A stretch of 64,000 nt of DNA from Theocolax elegans (GCA_026168455.1 CM047431.1:27221569-27285568), one strand, 5' to 3'; positions 42,601 to 54,450 are shown, numbered from the stretch's first letter. The notes: generated by a model not told the origin, from the letters alone. Translations and numbers: made by a program.

Positions 42601-43440
42601 TTAATCGTTAAGATATTAACATATATCTTTGTCTCTATAAAACAAACACCAGTCTTCGATCTTCTATTGAGTCGAACGCGCCATATTTAAAATAACGATT
42701 TAAATAAATAATTTACAATACATATAAAAAATAATTTAATTCGCTTTACCGGAGCAGTCCAATTGCGCGGCTATCGTGGGGTCAATCGCTCGCGTTTTCC
42801 TAAGGCACACAACTATAATCGCAAAATATAAAAATATATATGATCGGACTATACGGCCTAATTATTGGATTGCTCTGGCTTCGTCCTACCGTGTACGCTA
42901 AGGTAAGATTGTGTGGGTTATAGTGAATCTGGTTTGATAATACCAGAGTAGGAATTTAATAATTAAATAATAAATATTAAATGTGGGTATTACAATCACC
43001 TCTTTAATTAACAAAATTAAAATAACCCGAATAAAACAATAAGTGTTTTATTTTTGCCCGCACAATCTTTTAGCACGCGTATTATAATTTATTGAGACGT
43101 GTAAAAAAATAATTCTAATTGAATAATGAAACTTAAAGAAAATTTATAAAAAAAAGGAAGACTTTAATTATAAGTCTTTCTATTTTTATAATCCTAAATA
43201 AATGCCAATTAATTAACTAATTAATTAATTGGTTAAAACTTAGCGTACACTTTTCACCAAATCTATTGTCTCACTCTCGCCTATTGTGCTACGCAGAAAT
43301 ATATGACGAGAAATTACAGTTACTATATGGTATCACTCGTGATGTCTATGATTTTACGACGCACACACTCTTTATTTTTTGCTTTGTAAAATCGTACTAC
43401 TCTTATCCTACTACTATTATGTAAAAATTTTTTAGATTTA
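42601..43440. other. AT-rich leader region of Gypsy-B
   Basis: No gag or other protein is recognisable in any frame. It contains several TTAATTAATT-type simple stretches. In a standard Gypsy element this is where gag would be, so it has been deleted or replaced. Confidence 0.4.
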
Positions 43441-43985
43441 CACAAAAAAAAATGCAAAGAAAATTTCGAAAGTTCCGAAATAATTCGAAAAATTCAGAGA
43501 AATTTACGAATTCTGAAAAATTTGGAGAAATTCGAAAAATTCTGAAAACCTACAAAAAAATTTGCAAACGTGAAAAAATTGAAAAATTTTGAAAAATCTG
43601 AAAAATTTGACAAATTTGAAAATTTCCCAAAAATTTGAAAAAATTCGAAAAATTTGACAAAAATTTGAAAACTTCCAAAAAAATTTGAGAAAATTCAAAA
43701 ATTTGAAAAAATTCAAAAATTTTAAAAAAATTTGAAAATTCTGAAAAATTTAAAAATTTTGGCAAATTTAAAAAATTTGTAAATTTTGGCAAATTTAAAA
43801 AATTTAAAAATTTTGGCAAATTTAGAAAATTTGAAATTTTTGGCAAATTTAAAAAATTTGAAAATTTTGGAAAATTTGAAAAATTTAAAAATTTAAAAAA
43901 CTTGAAAAATTTTGGAAAATTTGGAAAATTTGAAAATTTTGGAAAATCTTGGAAAAATTGAACAAAAATTTTCAATTTGGAAAAA
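43441..43985. repeat. Low-complexity AAATTTGAAAAATT tract
   Basis: About 540 bp of degenerate repeats of AAATTTGAAAAATT with occasional TTTTGGCAAATTT units. On the minus strand stops are rare because the repeat has TTC, AAA and TTT codons, giving a 141-codon Phe/Asn/Leu/Lys frame. It is a by-product of the repeat. Confidence 0.85.
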
Positions 43986-44235
43986 CTTTAATTTGTTTAT
44001 AAAATTTTTATATGTTATAAATTATTACTTTGAGAAATTTGTTTATTTCGTATTTTAAATTTAATTTAAATCTAAAATAATAAGTATTATTTCTAGTAAA
44101 TTCTACGAATTATGTTCGATTGTACTCGACTCTTGTTGTTGTTTACATGTGCTCGTCGCGACGAACTCGCAACGCACTCGCAACCACTCGTTGCGATTTA
44201 TATATATAACAACGTACGAAGTCGAAAATTCAATT

Positions 44236-44336
44236 GAAAAGATTTTTCCTATCCCGAGGAAACTCACGTTTTGGTTGTCAATTGCAATAATTTTCCCTAT
44301 CCCAAGGAAACTCACGTGTTGGGCGCCAGTTATAAC
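44236..44336 (-). promoter_or_regulatory. tRNA-Lys primer binding site with duplicated leader
   Basis: CACGTGTTGGGCGCCA (44,321-44,336) matches the 3' end of tRNA-Lys (CACGTTGGGCGCCA) apart from one or two bases. On the minus strand it reads TGGCGCCCAAC, the primer binding site for minus-strand DNA synthesis. The preceding TTTTCCTATCCCGAGGAAAC segment is present twice (44,244 and 44,292), a tandem duplication of about 48 bp. Confidence 0.75.
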
Positions 44337-45412
44337 AGGGTCGGTATTATACGTCAGGAGGGTTATACTCGTCCTGTGCACGTACTCAATGCACAGGAAA
44401 TCTCCGCACCGCTGCGATCAGCTGTCTCACCATACAGCTGGTAAATCGGTAAAATCACCTCTCGGGTCGACCGGAACTAGCCTCAAGCTCCGAGTGACGT
44501 TGTCGGGCCTGTGTACAATGTATGTACTTACCTAGTACACACCTATTCTTCGTCAATACTCGTGCTCGGCTCCTCAGATATGTGTCGTGCAAAGCAATGC
44601 ACGACACCCGCGAGGCATGGCGGTATTCGCCTTCGGGGATAGGGAGTGATCGCAGGTTAACTGAATATTACTCGAATTTAAAGATAACGAGTTAATTTAT
44701 TATATAAAACGTAAAGGTGGAAAATGTTACAATAAGACGAACCAAGGCAAGGTTAAACCTTGGCTCGGGGAAAATAAGAATGACCGGATGAATAAACTAT
44801 AAAAATACAAAACCGCATGTGTGCGAGTGTGTGTGCGCCTGCCGCAAGAACGTGTATCGAGACACGGCGTCTCGACCTAGCGCAATCGATTTGCCAGGTA
44901 TGAAATACCTGGCTCTACGGTGTATCACGTGGAGGTAGAACGCGCCGGAGTGTGAAGCACTCCAGTTTGCCGTATGCGTGGTTTGCTGAACGTGAGAGAG
45001 CGCCGCGGCGAGAGTGGCTAGGCTCTCGTTTAGCTATGTCGGGGTACCGCGCGTACCCCGCAACCAGTATTCGCTCGCGTTTCAGCGATAATAAGTATAG
45101 CGCTGCCTGGCCAGGACTTACTTGGAGCTTGTAGATGACTCGGGGTAACGGCGCGTTCCTCTCTTTCTCCGTCTTCTCGATTACTCGTTCTCTCTCTCTC
45201 TCTCTCTATCCTTCGCTTTCCTCGCTCGAAGGTCGGCACGATACGGGGCCTTTAAAGTCGCCCCTTACTGTCTCTCTCATAGGCGAGACGATACTGCCTG
45301 TGTGTCGTGCGATCCGACTCTCCGACGCGCTCGCGCATGCGCCTTACGCGTCTTCGACGGTAAACTCACGCGATTGGTATGATTTACGTCTCGCGTGGAC
45401 CGTTTACCGTTA
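44331..45412 (-). repeat. Gypsy-B 5' LTR (probable)
   Basis: A GC-richer block between the tRNA-Lys primer site and an AT microsatellite at 45,413. On the minus strand it would start TGTAACGGTAAACG and end near CCCTGTTATAAC. It includes a (TC)n run at 45,186-45,208 and an inverted GTGTCGTGCAAAGCAATGCACGACAC hairpin at 44,582-44,607. There is no second copy in the window, so boundaries rest on the primer site and composition only. Confidence 0.55.
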
Positions 45413-46277
45413 CAATATATATATATATGTATGTATATATATTTGGGTGTTTAAGGTATAATCTTTTCGGCTATCTATACGCTTTGTAATATTCGTAAAG
45501 GCAAACCTGATATTTTGCATTATTTCAATTACTGAACCAACCGCTTTTTTACAATAATTATTGTGTCGAACTGCAATTTATTTATAATAATTCTTCTTTT
45601 GCAATGCATTTTATTTACAATATTTATTGTTTGAATTGCAATTTATTGACAATAATTTATATTTTAAAATACAACAATTTTCAATTTAAACTGCATTTAG
45701 TTATAACAATTCTTATTTTGATTATTAATCAGTAATGTTTGTAATAAAATAACATTATGTATATTTTATTCACTAAATAAGATAATTTTTTAACGTGTTC
45801 GCCGTGCAATTGTTTATATTATGAAAATTAAAAATGTTATTAAACTTAAGTAGTTTTTTGCAATTGTTTATAAAATATTATAATTTTATGTGTATTTTTG
45901 TCCATTAACAAGCTAGAAGAATTTAGTTATGTATGTTCATTTAAAAAGAAGATATTATATAATTATGTTAACAAATTTAAATAAATAATGCTTGATTAAT
46001 ACGAGTAAAAAAATATATTATTTTATTATCCCACATTATATCCTGAATCTCTACTCTCAAAATAACTTCGCTCGCCACTCCCGGAGACGTAAGGCTAGTC
46101 CTAGTCAGACAAGAGCGAAAGGAATGCGAATGGTTTATTAACCATTTGCTTTCTTGTAATATTTTTATAATGTTTGAAATTAATTATTTAATGCCTTGTT
46201 TTCTGAAAAATCTTAATTGAACATTAATGATACCACTTGAATTTTTTTTACTTTGTATAATCAAGCATCAATAAATG
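45413..46277. other. AT microsatellite and unassigned AT-rich DNA
   Basis: Starts with an (AT)n tract (45,413-45,440). Beyond that there are repeated CAATTTATTNNCAATAATT-like stretches near 45,570-45,720. No protein or paired repeat is visible. Confidence 0.3.
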
Positions 46278-46335
46278 TATTTTCAGCAAGTGCTTATTTA
46301 ACAAAGACATCGTTTGACCTCCGTCGCTGATAAAA
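46278..46335 (+). repeat. SINE fragment
   Basis: TTTTCAGCAAGTGCTTATTT ... GTTTGACCTCCGTCGCTGAT matches the minus-strand body of the tRNA-derived element at about 52,905-52,965 (TTTTCAATAAGTGCTTTCTT ... GAATGACCTCCGTCGCTAAT). Only the body fragment is present. Confidence 0.5.
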
Positions 46336-49189
46336 ATTTACATTAAAATAATAATAAAAAAAATATCAATGAATGCGAATGGGACTCCTTAGGAACGATT
46401 TGTTTGGTCAAAATTCGAATTATACGTGAATTAAATGTGATTTAAGAAGGGGTTAAGAGATATAAGAAGACACTGTGTGACGTTTAGCAAAAGTCTCTTG
46501 AAAATTTCTATCAAGTATAATTTTATTTTTGGAAAAATATAAGGTTTGTTAGAACTCTATTCGAATCCTTATTTGCAACTTAGAATAGGAGACACGCACT
46601 ACATAAGCTCGACATTATGTGAAGTGGGAAAAGTCATTCACGGTGGCATTCTTTCAAATGATTTAGAATAATAAATTAGTTAAAAGTGATCTGGATGAGG
46701 GCAAATATATAAAACCACAATTATAATGCTTCCAACGTCTCGTCGACCACTATTTGTCGAGCTCTTCGGGCACTTCATTAAAAAAATTATAAAAATAAAA
46801 CGTGAGACGTTGGAAAAAAATTTTGTAATTATAATTTTTTAAAATAAAGTTATTAGATGTCGAATAACTTTCGTAAAAGTGACCATTGGCAAAGAAGAAC
46901 TTGGCTTTCTTCATATTATTATATTACAAAAATCATACCAAAGTTACGATAAGATCCGTTTCCCGGAGATATCAAGTACTCCCCTTATAAGTAAAAAGAA
47001 GCTTTAAGTGCAAATTTTTAACTTTTCTTTATCCTTTTAATATAAGAAATTAGAACAAAATATGTTAATGCATACTGTTGTATGATTGTTTTGCGAATAG
47101 AACCAGAAATTAAAAAGTCAACAGTCAAAAAAAATTATTGGCGAGAATTTACATTAAAAGAAGTTTTTGTGATTTAATAATTCGGTATTTTAAAGTTCAT
47201 TGCTAACTCTCATTAGATAGTAATACTTATTATTTATAAATATTTCAAACTATACTTACGATCCAATAGAAAATAAGTTGATTTTATTTATCTTTAAATA
47301 ACTTTTTAATTCACAGGTTTTCAAAATTTTTATGTTTCCTAAAATATGCTTGCAGCTTTGTAATATATATAAATGAAATTCTGTACTACCTCTAATTACA
47401 CTTGTCTGCTCCTCTGTCCCCCAAATATGATCTGGTCTACAAAAGAAAAATATGTAAAATATTTCTTAGCCTTAATATTTATAAAAAGCTTACGTCTCTC
47501 AAAGCAATAAAACAATTTTATTAAAATAAATAAATGATTACCAAATAATTTGTTGCAAAATATCCATGCAAACTAAATATATGCCGCAATAGTTGTTTTA
47601 ATAAAAAAGAATCGTTCTGCTAATAAAATGTCATCAAGATATTAGGAGACAAAGTAAAAAGTGAAATAGAAATTACATTTGTTCGTTAATTGTAGCCTCC
47701 ATTATAGATTATATTAAAGTACCGATATTGAAGATAATAATTCATAAATAACAATTTATTTCTTTAAATAGTTGTACTACGATTCATATGCATAGTTTGC
47801 AGACCATTTCAGGTACTGTAATGATGTAATGAACACAAACATAAATAATCAAACTTTTCCTATTTCGAAATAACAAATAATCGAAACATAGACTATTTTT
47901 ACCATTGAAAATTAAAATCGGTCGTATTTATGTAAAACAATGATGAGCGTGTGTTATTAGAAATAAAGTTGTACGCGAATATATATATATATATATATAT
48001 ATATAAAGAAAGTCTACTTTTTTAAATTTGAATTTGCCGCGCTCCACATGCTCCGCGCGGTTTAACGCGTGACAGGTAGATGGAACAAATAGCATGATAA
48101 GAAAGATATAAGATTACATAACAACCACGTGTTGAGATAGATAGAAATAATTAAAGGAATGTATAAAGAGTAAAACTGAATAAAGAGTAAACTGATAAAG
48201 AACAAGGTAAATAAAGAAGGGATACTAATAAACTTTAATTGTCGTTTCTTTCTTTACAGGTATGTAAAAATTGTAAATAAGTTAGTGTAATAAAATAATA
48301 AAATCAAAACTTTGTTTATAGAGAAACTTATTGAGTTTGATTTCTATCCCAAAATAAAAGAAAATTATTGTATTTAAGTTTATACAATATATAAACATTA
48401 TATATATATATATATATAAGAAAATGGGGTGGGGGAAGAATAAAAATATAAGAATTGCGAAGAAAATTTAACCTTTAGAGAACTGGAAAACCATTATAAC
48501 ACGGAGAGAAGAAACAGACTACCGTTGTAGGTTAGGCTGTCAGCGCAAAGTTGCAGGATGTCATACCGCGATGGTATGGCCGCCCTGCCAAAAGTTTCCA
48601 TAGGCATCATAGGTGAAAACGCGCAGGGGGCGTGGCTAAACAAGCAATAGTATGACGATCATACCAACGTGGTATGGAATCACACAAAAGTAGCATGGAT
48701 ATCGCGCAACCATAGCACGATTTCACGGCGGGTAACGGTTGCAAAAACGTTCATACAACGCTGGTTTGTTTCTTCTCTCCGTGAAGGGCTCAAAATTAAA
48801 ATTTCTCAACTTTATTCAAACACTATAAATAAGATAGGGGATCCAAGATGGCGGACAAGATTATTCAAAAATTAACAAATTTGTCCTGAATATGGATTAC
48901 AGGGGGTTTGGGGGTAGCTGATTACGAATCTGAAATCAGGTTTTGGAATGCATAGATCTAAGATAAAAGATCCAATTTGTTTTTTTTGTTTTGTTTATTT
49001 TGTTTTATTAAATATTAGAATATTTTATAAATATTTTTTTATTAGTTAATCTATTTGATTCTCTGTAAGACTACGTTCGAATATTCTCTGGTATGTTTTA
49101 TTATTTCTATGATAGAGTATGCTTAGTGTGGTAAATTTCAAAAGAAGGAGTTATACATAGATCAGTTAAAAATGTTTTACATTTATAAG
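46336..49189. other. Unassigned AT-rich DNA
   Basis: No gene I can support. (AT)n microsatellites lie at 47,979-48,005 and 48,397-48,418. A small hairpin (CCAACGTCTCG ... CGTGAGACGTTGG) spans 46,733-46,816. GC-richer pieces at 48,040-48,075 and 48,540-48,760 look like TE remnants of unknown type. The 68-codon frame at 48,669-48,875 has no recognisable motif. Confidence 0.35.
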
Positions 49190-49930
49190 TTTGTGACGAG
49201 TGACGATAGCGCGAGCGACTCGTCATCGTTCTCCGTCGCGAGGCCCGTACGGTCGTCGGGTAAGACCGCGCGGGATACGGAAGGGAGGGGGAACGAGGGA
49301 CAATCGAGGAGAGACATTCTCGCGTGAGCCGCCGAGCTGGAAGGTCCTCGAGTTAATTGGAGTGACGCCGCCGACGACTACGTAGTACTACATTCGAGAC
49401 GCGAGGCGGTTCACCGGTACTAGTACAAGGTTAGAGCTTTTTCCCTCCCGACGAGGATAACGTGCTCGGGTAATTCTCGCGGACTCTCTTCGCGCCACGA
49501 TCTCGCGTCCGGATTATGATCCCCCGCGATTGCGCCCGGGCCGCCCGAACGATTGTAGTATTTCGCGCGTTCGCGATCTAGCTATTGTATTGTACTACAG
49601 ATCAATAAATAAATTTGAGTTCTATTTTATCTTCTGGTTCATATCATTTTGACGTCCCGTATTCACCCAGGAATCCCGATCCTTAGTTTGATAAGCAGAC
49701 GAGCCCGCGGTACTCGTCTGCCAATCCTATATTCGTACTTTCGGAAGTGGGCTCACTCTGGAGCCCATATCAACGTACACGGTAGCTGTTGAGGTATCGG
49801 CGAGCCGTTGACGGAGTGCACGAGAGGCCCGATCGCACGCGAAGGTAAGTTCGTCACGCGCGATCTCGGGATTACCCCTTCTCACGCTATCTCCGTGCAT
49901 TATTTGAGAAGACCCGACATGCACCGTTAT
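49190..49930 (+). repeat. GC-rich LTR-like block
   Basis: It starts near TGTGACGAGTGACGATAG, is strongly GC-rich to 49,570 and carries AATAAATAAATTTGAG at about 49,604, resembling an LTR poly(A) signal. It then runs to about 49,920 (GACCCGACA). No partner LTR or target duplication is visible. A solo LTR is plausible but unproven. Confidence 0.3.
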
Positions 49931-51597
49931 AAGTTAATCTTCGACGAATAGTATACATCAAGCATAATGCACAGCGACGACAAACATTTTTTGATTCATC
50001 AATTTTTTTTGGAAAATGTTGTCCCGTAACCTAGATCTGCAGTAGAATAGAAATATCAGATTGTTGATCTATCCTCAATAATGCCTTGACTATTTACAAT
50101 CGAAAATCTGGGAACGAAATGTCGTTCCCCGTCTTTATTTTGAATAAAATATGAGCATTTGACAACATCAAAACAAGTAGGTGAAAGAACAATTTCCTAT
50201 GCAATCTCATTGTCTTTTTCACGGACTCAGTCAAGGATAATTGTTTATCAATATTGTTAACAACCCCCATATTTTTATTATATTTATGTACGAAAGTTGG
50301 TTTGATTATATTTTCTTACGTTTCGAAGTTTTTTTTCCTGTCGTACAATATTCAACATCATGAACAGTAACTTCCTTCTTATGCATCCATCTAATTACTA
50401 ACCAAGTACAGTTGTGTGCTACCTCTGTTACTCCCCTGTTTAGCTTGGCTTTGCGCTGTAGCATTCCGAAAATCCTTCAAAATATAAAATTTTTTCATAT
50501 TTTTTGAGGCTAGAAAAAATAGTGACGTGTAGCCCAATTCTAACCTCAGATTCGTGATCAGCGCAGAAAATACATCGGATATCATATATGGTGCTATGAG
50601 TTTTTCTGCTTGTGAACTGTCGAAAAGCAGATAATTGTACTGTATATTACAATATGTTACAGATATTTTTTTAAATAATTTCAGCCAAATCCAGGTCGCA
50701 AAATTAAATTTTTTTGAGATTAAAAAATTAACACACGCTTCACCGTCCCGGAGAACCATTAAAATGGCTCGATCATTAATCGAACTTCACCCCATAGTCG
50801 ATCAATGATATTAGATACCTTTTTCGACCACGTTCTGAGTTTTTTTACTTAGTTCAGTAATATGTAGAAATATGTTCAGTATCTTTAAACTCTTGAGTAA
50901 TTGACTAAGATTAAATAAGTATATATAATGTTGCAAATACAAAACAGTGTTAATTTTGTGTGCGTGATTGAAAAATGTGTCATGCAGCGTACATGAATAT
51001 AAACTAATATCACCTTACATTCTCATGCATAAGCAATAAAAGCTTAGATAATTTTATCCCTTGTTTCTCAAGTAAATTATTTAATATTTTTTTAATATTT
51101 AATATTTTTTAATATTTCTAGCAAAATATAAGAATAAAAAGCATATAATTAATAGTGGTATTCTAGGGGCTTTAAAATTATTATGTTATTTTTGGAAGTA
51201 CATAAAATTTACTATCTCTGTTGTGACATAATACTGTATCTTATTAATGCAAAATTTCAAAGTTGTATGATTTCTTTGCCAATTATCCACTGGGAGCAAT
51301 GAATTGTTAATTATGTATTATCGGAACACTGCATTTTAATAAATTATTAGAAAGATACATGATTCTAGTAAGGAAAACCCATGCTGTATCAACTTTTCAA
51401 TGTAAAAATGTCTATCTTTTTATGTAAACTGCTTCTATAAATCTTATGTTGTACATATAAACATATTTTTTCTGGATGCCCTGGTCGAAAGTACATAGTT
51501 TCGCCACTGTTTTCAATGGCGAAAGATTGACATTTAGCCACTGGTATTTCTTTCGCTACGCGTGCTATTAGCTGGTAACTAAGCAACTGCACATACT
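49931..51597. other. Unassigned AT-rich DNA
   Basis: No recognisable protein, RNA gene or paired repeat. The longest open frame (50,391-50,759, minus, 122 codons) lacks any motif I know and is probably chance. Confidence 0.3.
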
Positions 51598-51620
51598 TAA
51601 GGGGATATCGGACCCAGAAA
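51598..51620 (+). repeat. Lone end of the TTAA palindromic MITE family
   Basis: TTAAGGGGATATCGGACCC differs by one base over the first 19 from the terminus at 36,754 (TTAAGGGGATGTCGGACCC). Downstream sequence does not match and I find no opposite end, so it is a truncated or different member. Confidence 0.55.
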
Positions 51621-52468
51621 ATTGTCATTTTGTACTTTTTTTATAAATAAATGAATAAAGTTTTTAAAAAACGCTAAACGTCAAGCCCTTAGGTATGTTT
51701 TAAATAATATACCCAAATTTTTCCAGATTTTTAAATCCATAATTTGATCACGATGTTTGGGTTGAAAGACTATTCTTTTTTGGACTAATAATTACCGACC
51801 AAACATTGTTTACTGAATTATTATTTAAAAATGCTTTTTCGTTAAAAAATCGAAACGTTAAGCCCTTCCTTATGTTTTCAGCTGTCCGTATGAATGTTTT
51901 CAGATTTTTAGTGCTATGTTTTAGATATAATTTTTGGGTTGAAAGGTTAATGCATTTGACATCTCATTCGAATGTAATAACCCTCAATTTTCGAAATAAA
52001 TAAAATATTATTGAATAAAATTAACTTATCCTAATCTCATGAATCTGAACATAAGTATTAAATATATATATATGCAAGTTTACGCACTCAAAAAACACTA
52101 ATGATAATTTATAAAAATCGTCTTTACTGTACGTCAAAGTGAAAATTTACCATGCGAGCAAATTACGAGATTTATTAGTTCTTATCGTTTATATCTTAAT
52201 ATTCGTTTAATTTGTAATTAAAAATGCAAAAGCGATATGTACCAATAATAGAATCTTTATTTCTATAAACTTTCTATATTTATCTTGCTTTATTTATTTC
52301 TATAAAGCGGCGGGCATTGAAACCAAACACTCAAGATCATCGTTCAAATCGAGATTAGGATATTTTGAAAGTCGGGATAATGTACGAGAAGCTTAGCGCA
52401 AATTTTATGTACTTATCATTATTGGTCCAAACTAAAAACGTTCTTTCGACGGGGGATCAAGAAAAATA
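51621..52468. other. Unassigned AT-rich DNA
   Basis: Nothing recognisable. It contains two similar GTTAAAAAAYG...AACGTYAAGCCCTT segments (about 51,658-51,695 and 51,840-51,870) that may be a diverged internal repeat. Confidence 0.3.
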
Positions 52469-52578
52469 GTATACGGTACACGGGACGAATGTTGAAGGCC
52501 CGCCACTGCGTGATATGACACCCTCACGCCATGGCGAAACTTCAACTTTCGTCACTTGTACCGTAATGTACTATTTCT
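52469..52578. repeat. 110-bp imperfect hairpin
   Basis: Arms AAAATAGTATACGGTACACG ... GTTGAAG and CTTCAACTTTCGTCACTTGT ... ACTATTT pair with a few mismatches around a GC-rich loop of about 35 bp. The size fits either a tiny MITE or a miRNA-like hairpin, and nothing decides between them here. Confidence 0.5.
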
Positions 52579-52849
52579 AGGCATACAATGATATTTCAAC
52601 TATATTTAACATTATAGACTGCTACAATTATTTTTAGCACAGAGACTTATTCTTGTGATGTAACAGGATTGTAACAGACACTTTGGGGCTAAAAAAAGTA
52701 TCTCCAAGAATATTTTAGTCCATATCTCAATGATTAAACTATTTCAAACTCTCATTTTACGGTTTAAATGACTTATAGGGTACCTATAGCCTATTTGTAT
52801 GACTTTGAAAGTCACTTTAGTAAAAATATCAGAAAATTTTACAAAAAAT

Positions 52850-53065
52850 GTATACGTATGTTTTTGGAGAAAAATGTTTCCCTGAGGATGCTCCCAAATC
52901 GGTGCTAATTAGCGACGGAGGTCATTCAATGTTTTTGATAAGAAAGCACTTATTGAAAATATATTCTCCAGTGGTACTTGTATCAGTCGGTCGGGGCCGG
53001 GAATCGAACTTGGGATCTCCAGTTTACGAGCACGATGCCCTACCGACCGAGCCATCGCAGGCCCC
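52850..53065 (-). mobile_element. tRNA-derived SINE
   Basis: Minus strand: a tRNA-like head at 53,065-52,993 (GGGGCCTGCGATGGCTCGGT ... CAAGTTCGATTCCCGGCCCC). It has a good A box, a good B box and a 6-7 bp acceptor stem, but a poorly paired anticodon arm (CGT). The body continues to about 52,850 and contains GAATGACCTCCGTCGCTAAT, shared with 46,278-46,335. The tail boundary and target duplication are not resolved. A tRNA gene is unlikely given the broken anticodon stem and shared body. Confidence 0.6.
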
Positions 53066-53676
53066 GTGCCGCATAAACATTCTCTAAACTTTATCCAGAA
53101 TTTTAATGTGCCTTGATTTCACATTTACTCTACCATACCAGAGCTCCTTAAGTAAGCGTCGGTTTAATTTTTTTTCTCCCCCTCAATTGTTATTATTCAA
53201 TTATTATTATTTATTTATTTATTCAATAGATTGACTCGGCGTAATCGTCTATCTCGCCAAATAAATAAAATATCAAGCTTGTTAGTTAGTTTTCCCGGTC
53301 ATTGTCCTTTCCGACGAATAGTGAGGGATCTTGTTTTGAGTGGCTGGGCAGTGACGAGTCTTTACTCAGACAAATTTTCGTCTGCATCAAATCACCTATA
53401 GGGAATTTTCTGCTAAGGCTACTCTTCACCTTGGAATGTCCTTCATGAGTTAAATTTAAGGTTAGCAGTGATCAACCAAGTAAAAATCTACTAACTACTG
53501 CAGGAAAAATTTTTTAGCGCCCGTATATCTGCAATTTTCATGAGTGTCCATATTATTGAAGTGTAAGAATATTTGACCTTCAAATGACCTTGTCATTCAA
53601 ATTCAAGGTCACCATCAGATAGCCAACGAAAAATCATACAACTTTTGTCAGAAACATTTTCTTAGAAAATGCATAT
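53066..53676. other. Unassigned DNA with AAGGTCA repeats
   Basis: No gene. (TTA)n-rich tract near 53,195-53,225. At 53,575-53,635 TGACCTTCAAATGACCTTG and AAGGTCACCATCAGAT match the complement of 2,360-2,415, so this is a second copy of that repeat family. Confidence 0.4.
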
Positions 53677-54039
53677 TTGCCGAGTTATTATGCCGTCTCG
53701 AAACATTTGACACAGTGTGTCTACTTACAAGGGGAGTACTTAACCATTACATACGTATGTGAGATGAAAAGACAACTACAATGTAGAATAAAAGAACATA
53801 TAAATAATAGTAAAAAGTCAGGGGTTCAGTATGTTGTTAACGGTCACGTAACAAAATATGATAATACTTTTAATTTTAATAATGTAGAAATACTAGATCG
53901 AGAAAAGATTTGGGGAAAAAGACTGAAAGAAATGCGATTAATGATAAAGACGACACAAAAAACCTTAGCCATTTTAACAATGGCATTTTTAACCAAGTCA
54001 AATTGCGATCTAAATTGTAACAGTTCTTTTCTTCTTTGA
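53677..54039 (+). pseudogene. Penelope-like element GIY-YIG endonuclease
   Basis: A 120-codon open frame matching the C-terminal endonuclease of Penelope-like elements: ITYVCEMKRQLQCRIKEHIN stands for the GIY-YIG/ETKR region (the YVGETKR glycine and threonine are changed to Cys and Met), followed by NGHVTKYDNTFNFNNVEILD and REKIWGKRLKEM. Upstream RT is absent. The changed YIG-type glycine and the missing RT argue for an inactive remnant. The probable element end lies 370 bp downstream (54,408-54,450). Confidence 0.75.
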
Positions 54040-54407
54040 ATATAATTATTAAAACGTAAGTTAATTATCTACAGATGGTTATCACTTACTACAAACCTAA
54101 TTATTTGATAAATATCACGCGAAAATTTGAATTTTATTAAACTCAAAAATTTAAATCTAAGTGATAAATACAAGGAAAAAAATTACAATAAATATCGTCT
54201 AAATTATTATTTAATTATTTAAAATAATTTAAAATTATAATAATTATAGAGCGACACATTAGAGAAACTACAAAAATTATACCTAATGCACATATATGTA
54301 CAATAATTGACCAATTAGTAAGTAAATTTATATGTATTCCAAATTGAATTTAAATATAAAAATGTAGAATGTTTTAAGAAATGATTGATTTAATAAAGGT
54401 ATAGCCT
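54040..54407. other. 3' region of the Penelope-like copy
   Basis: Non-coding AT-rich DNA between the endonuclease frame and the terminal signature. It is probably the 3' UTR of the same element. Confidence 0.4.
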
Positions 54408-54450
54408 GATGAAGATGGAGGACATCGAAACGTCGCCAACTAAATAATTA
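54408..54450 (+). mobile_element. Penelope-like element terminal signature
   Basis: CCTGATGAAGATGGAGGACATCGAAACGTCG is the type of hairpin-prone end found in Penelope-like elements. It lies downstream of the endonuclease in the correct orientation and resembles 113-160. Confidence 0.55.

Larger units (their letters stand above)
38255..45412 (-). mobile_element. Second Ty3/Gypsy retrotransposon (Gypsy-B), 3' end missing
   Basis: Minus-strand order: LTR-like block (44,331-45,412), primer binding site (44,323-44,336), an AT-rich leader, protease, RT, RNase H, integrase, an AT-hook segment and a coiled-coil ORF. The primer site TGGCGCCCAAC is complementary to the 3' end of tRNA-Lys. I find no gag between the primer site and protease, and no 3' LTR on the left, where the element meets unrelated repeats at about 38,255. 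The pol frames are longer and cleaner than those of Gypsy-A. Confidence 0.8.

Noticed and set aside
43504..43975. 141-codon Phe/Asn/Leu-rich minus-strand protein
   Set aside because: Direct by-product of the AAATTTGAAAAATT low-complexity repeat.
50391..50759. 122-codon minus-strand frame as a host gene
   Set aside because: No recognisable motif, no splice-linked exons and no conserved context; likely chance in AT-rich DNA.
52993..53065. Functional tRNA-Thr (CGT) gene on the minus strand
   Set aside because: The acceptor stem and boxes are good but the anticodon stem does not pair, and the downstream body recurs at 46,278, which fits a SINE.
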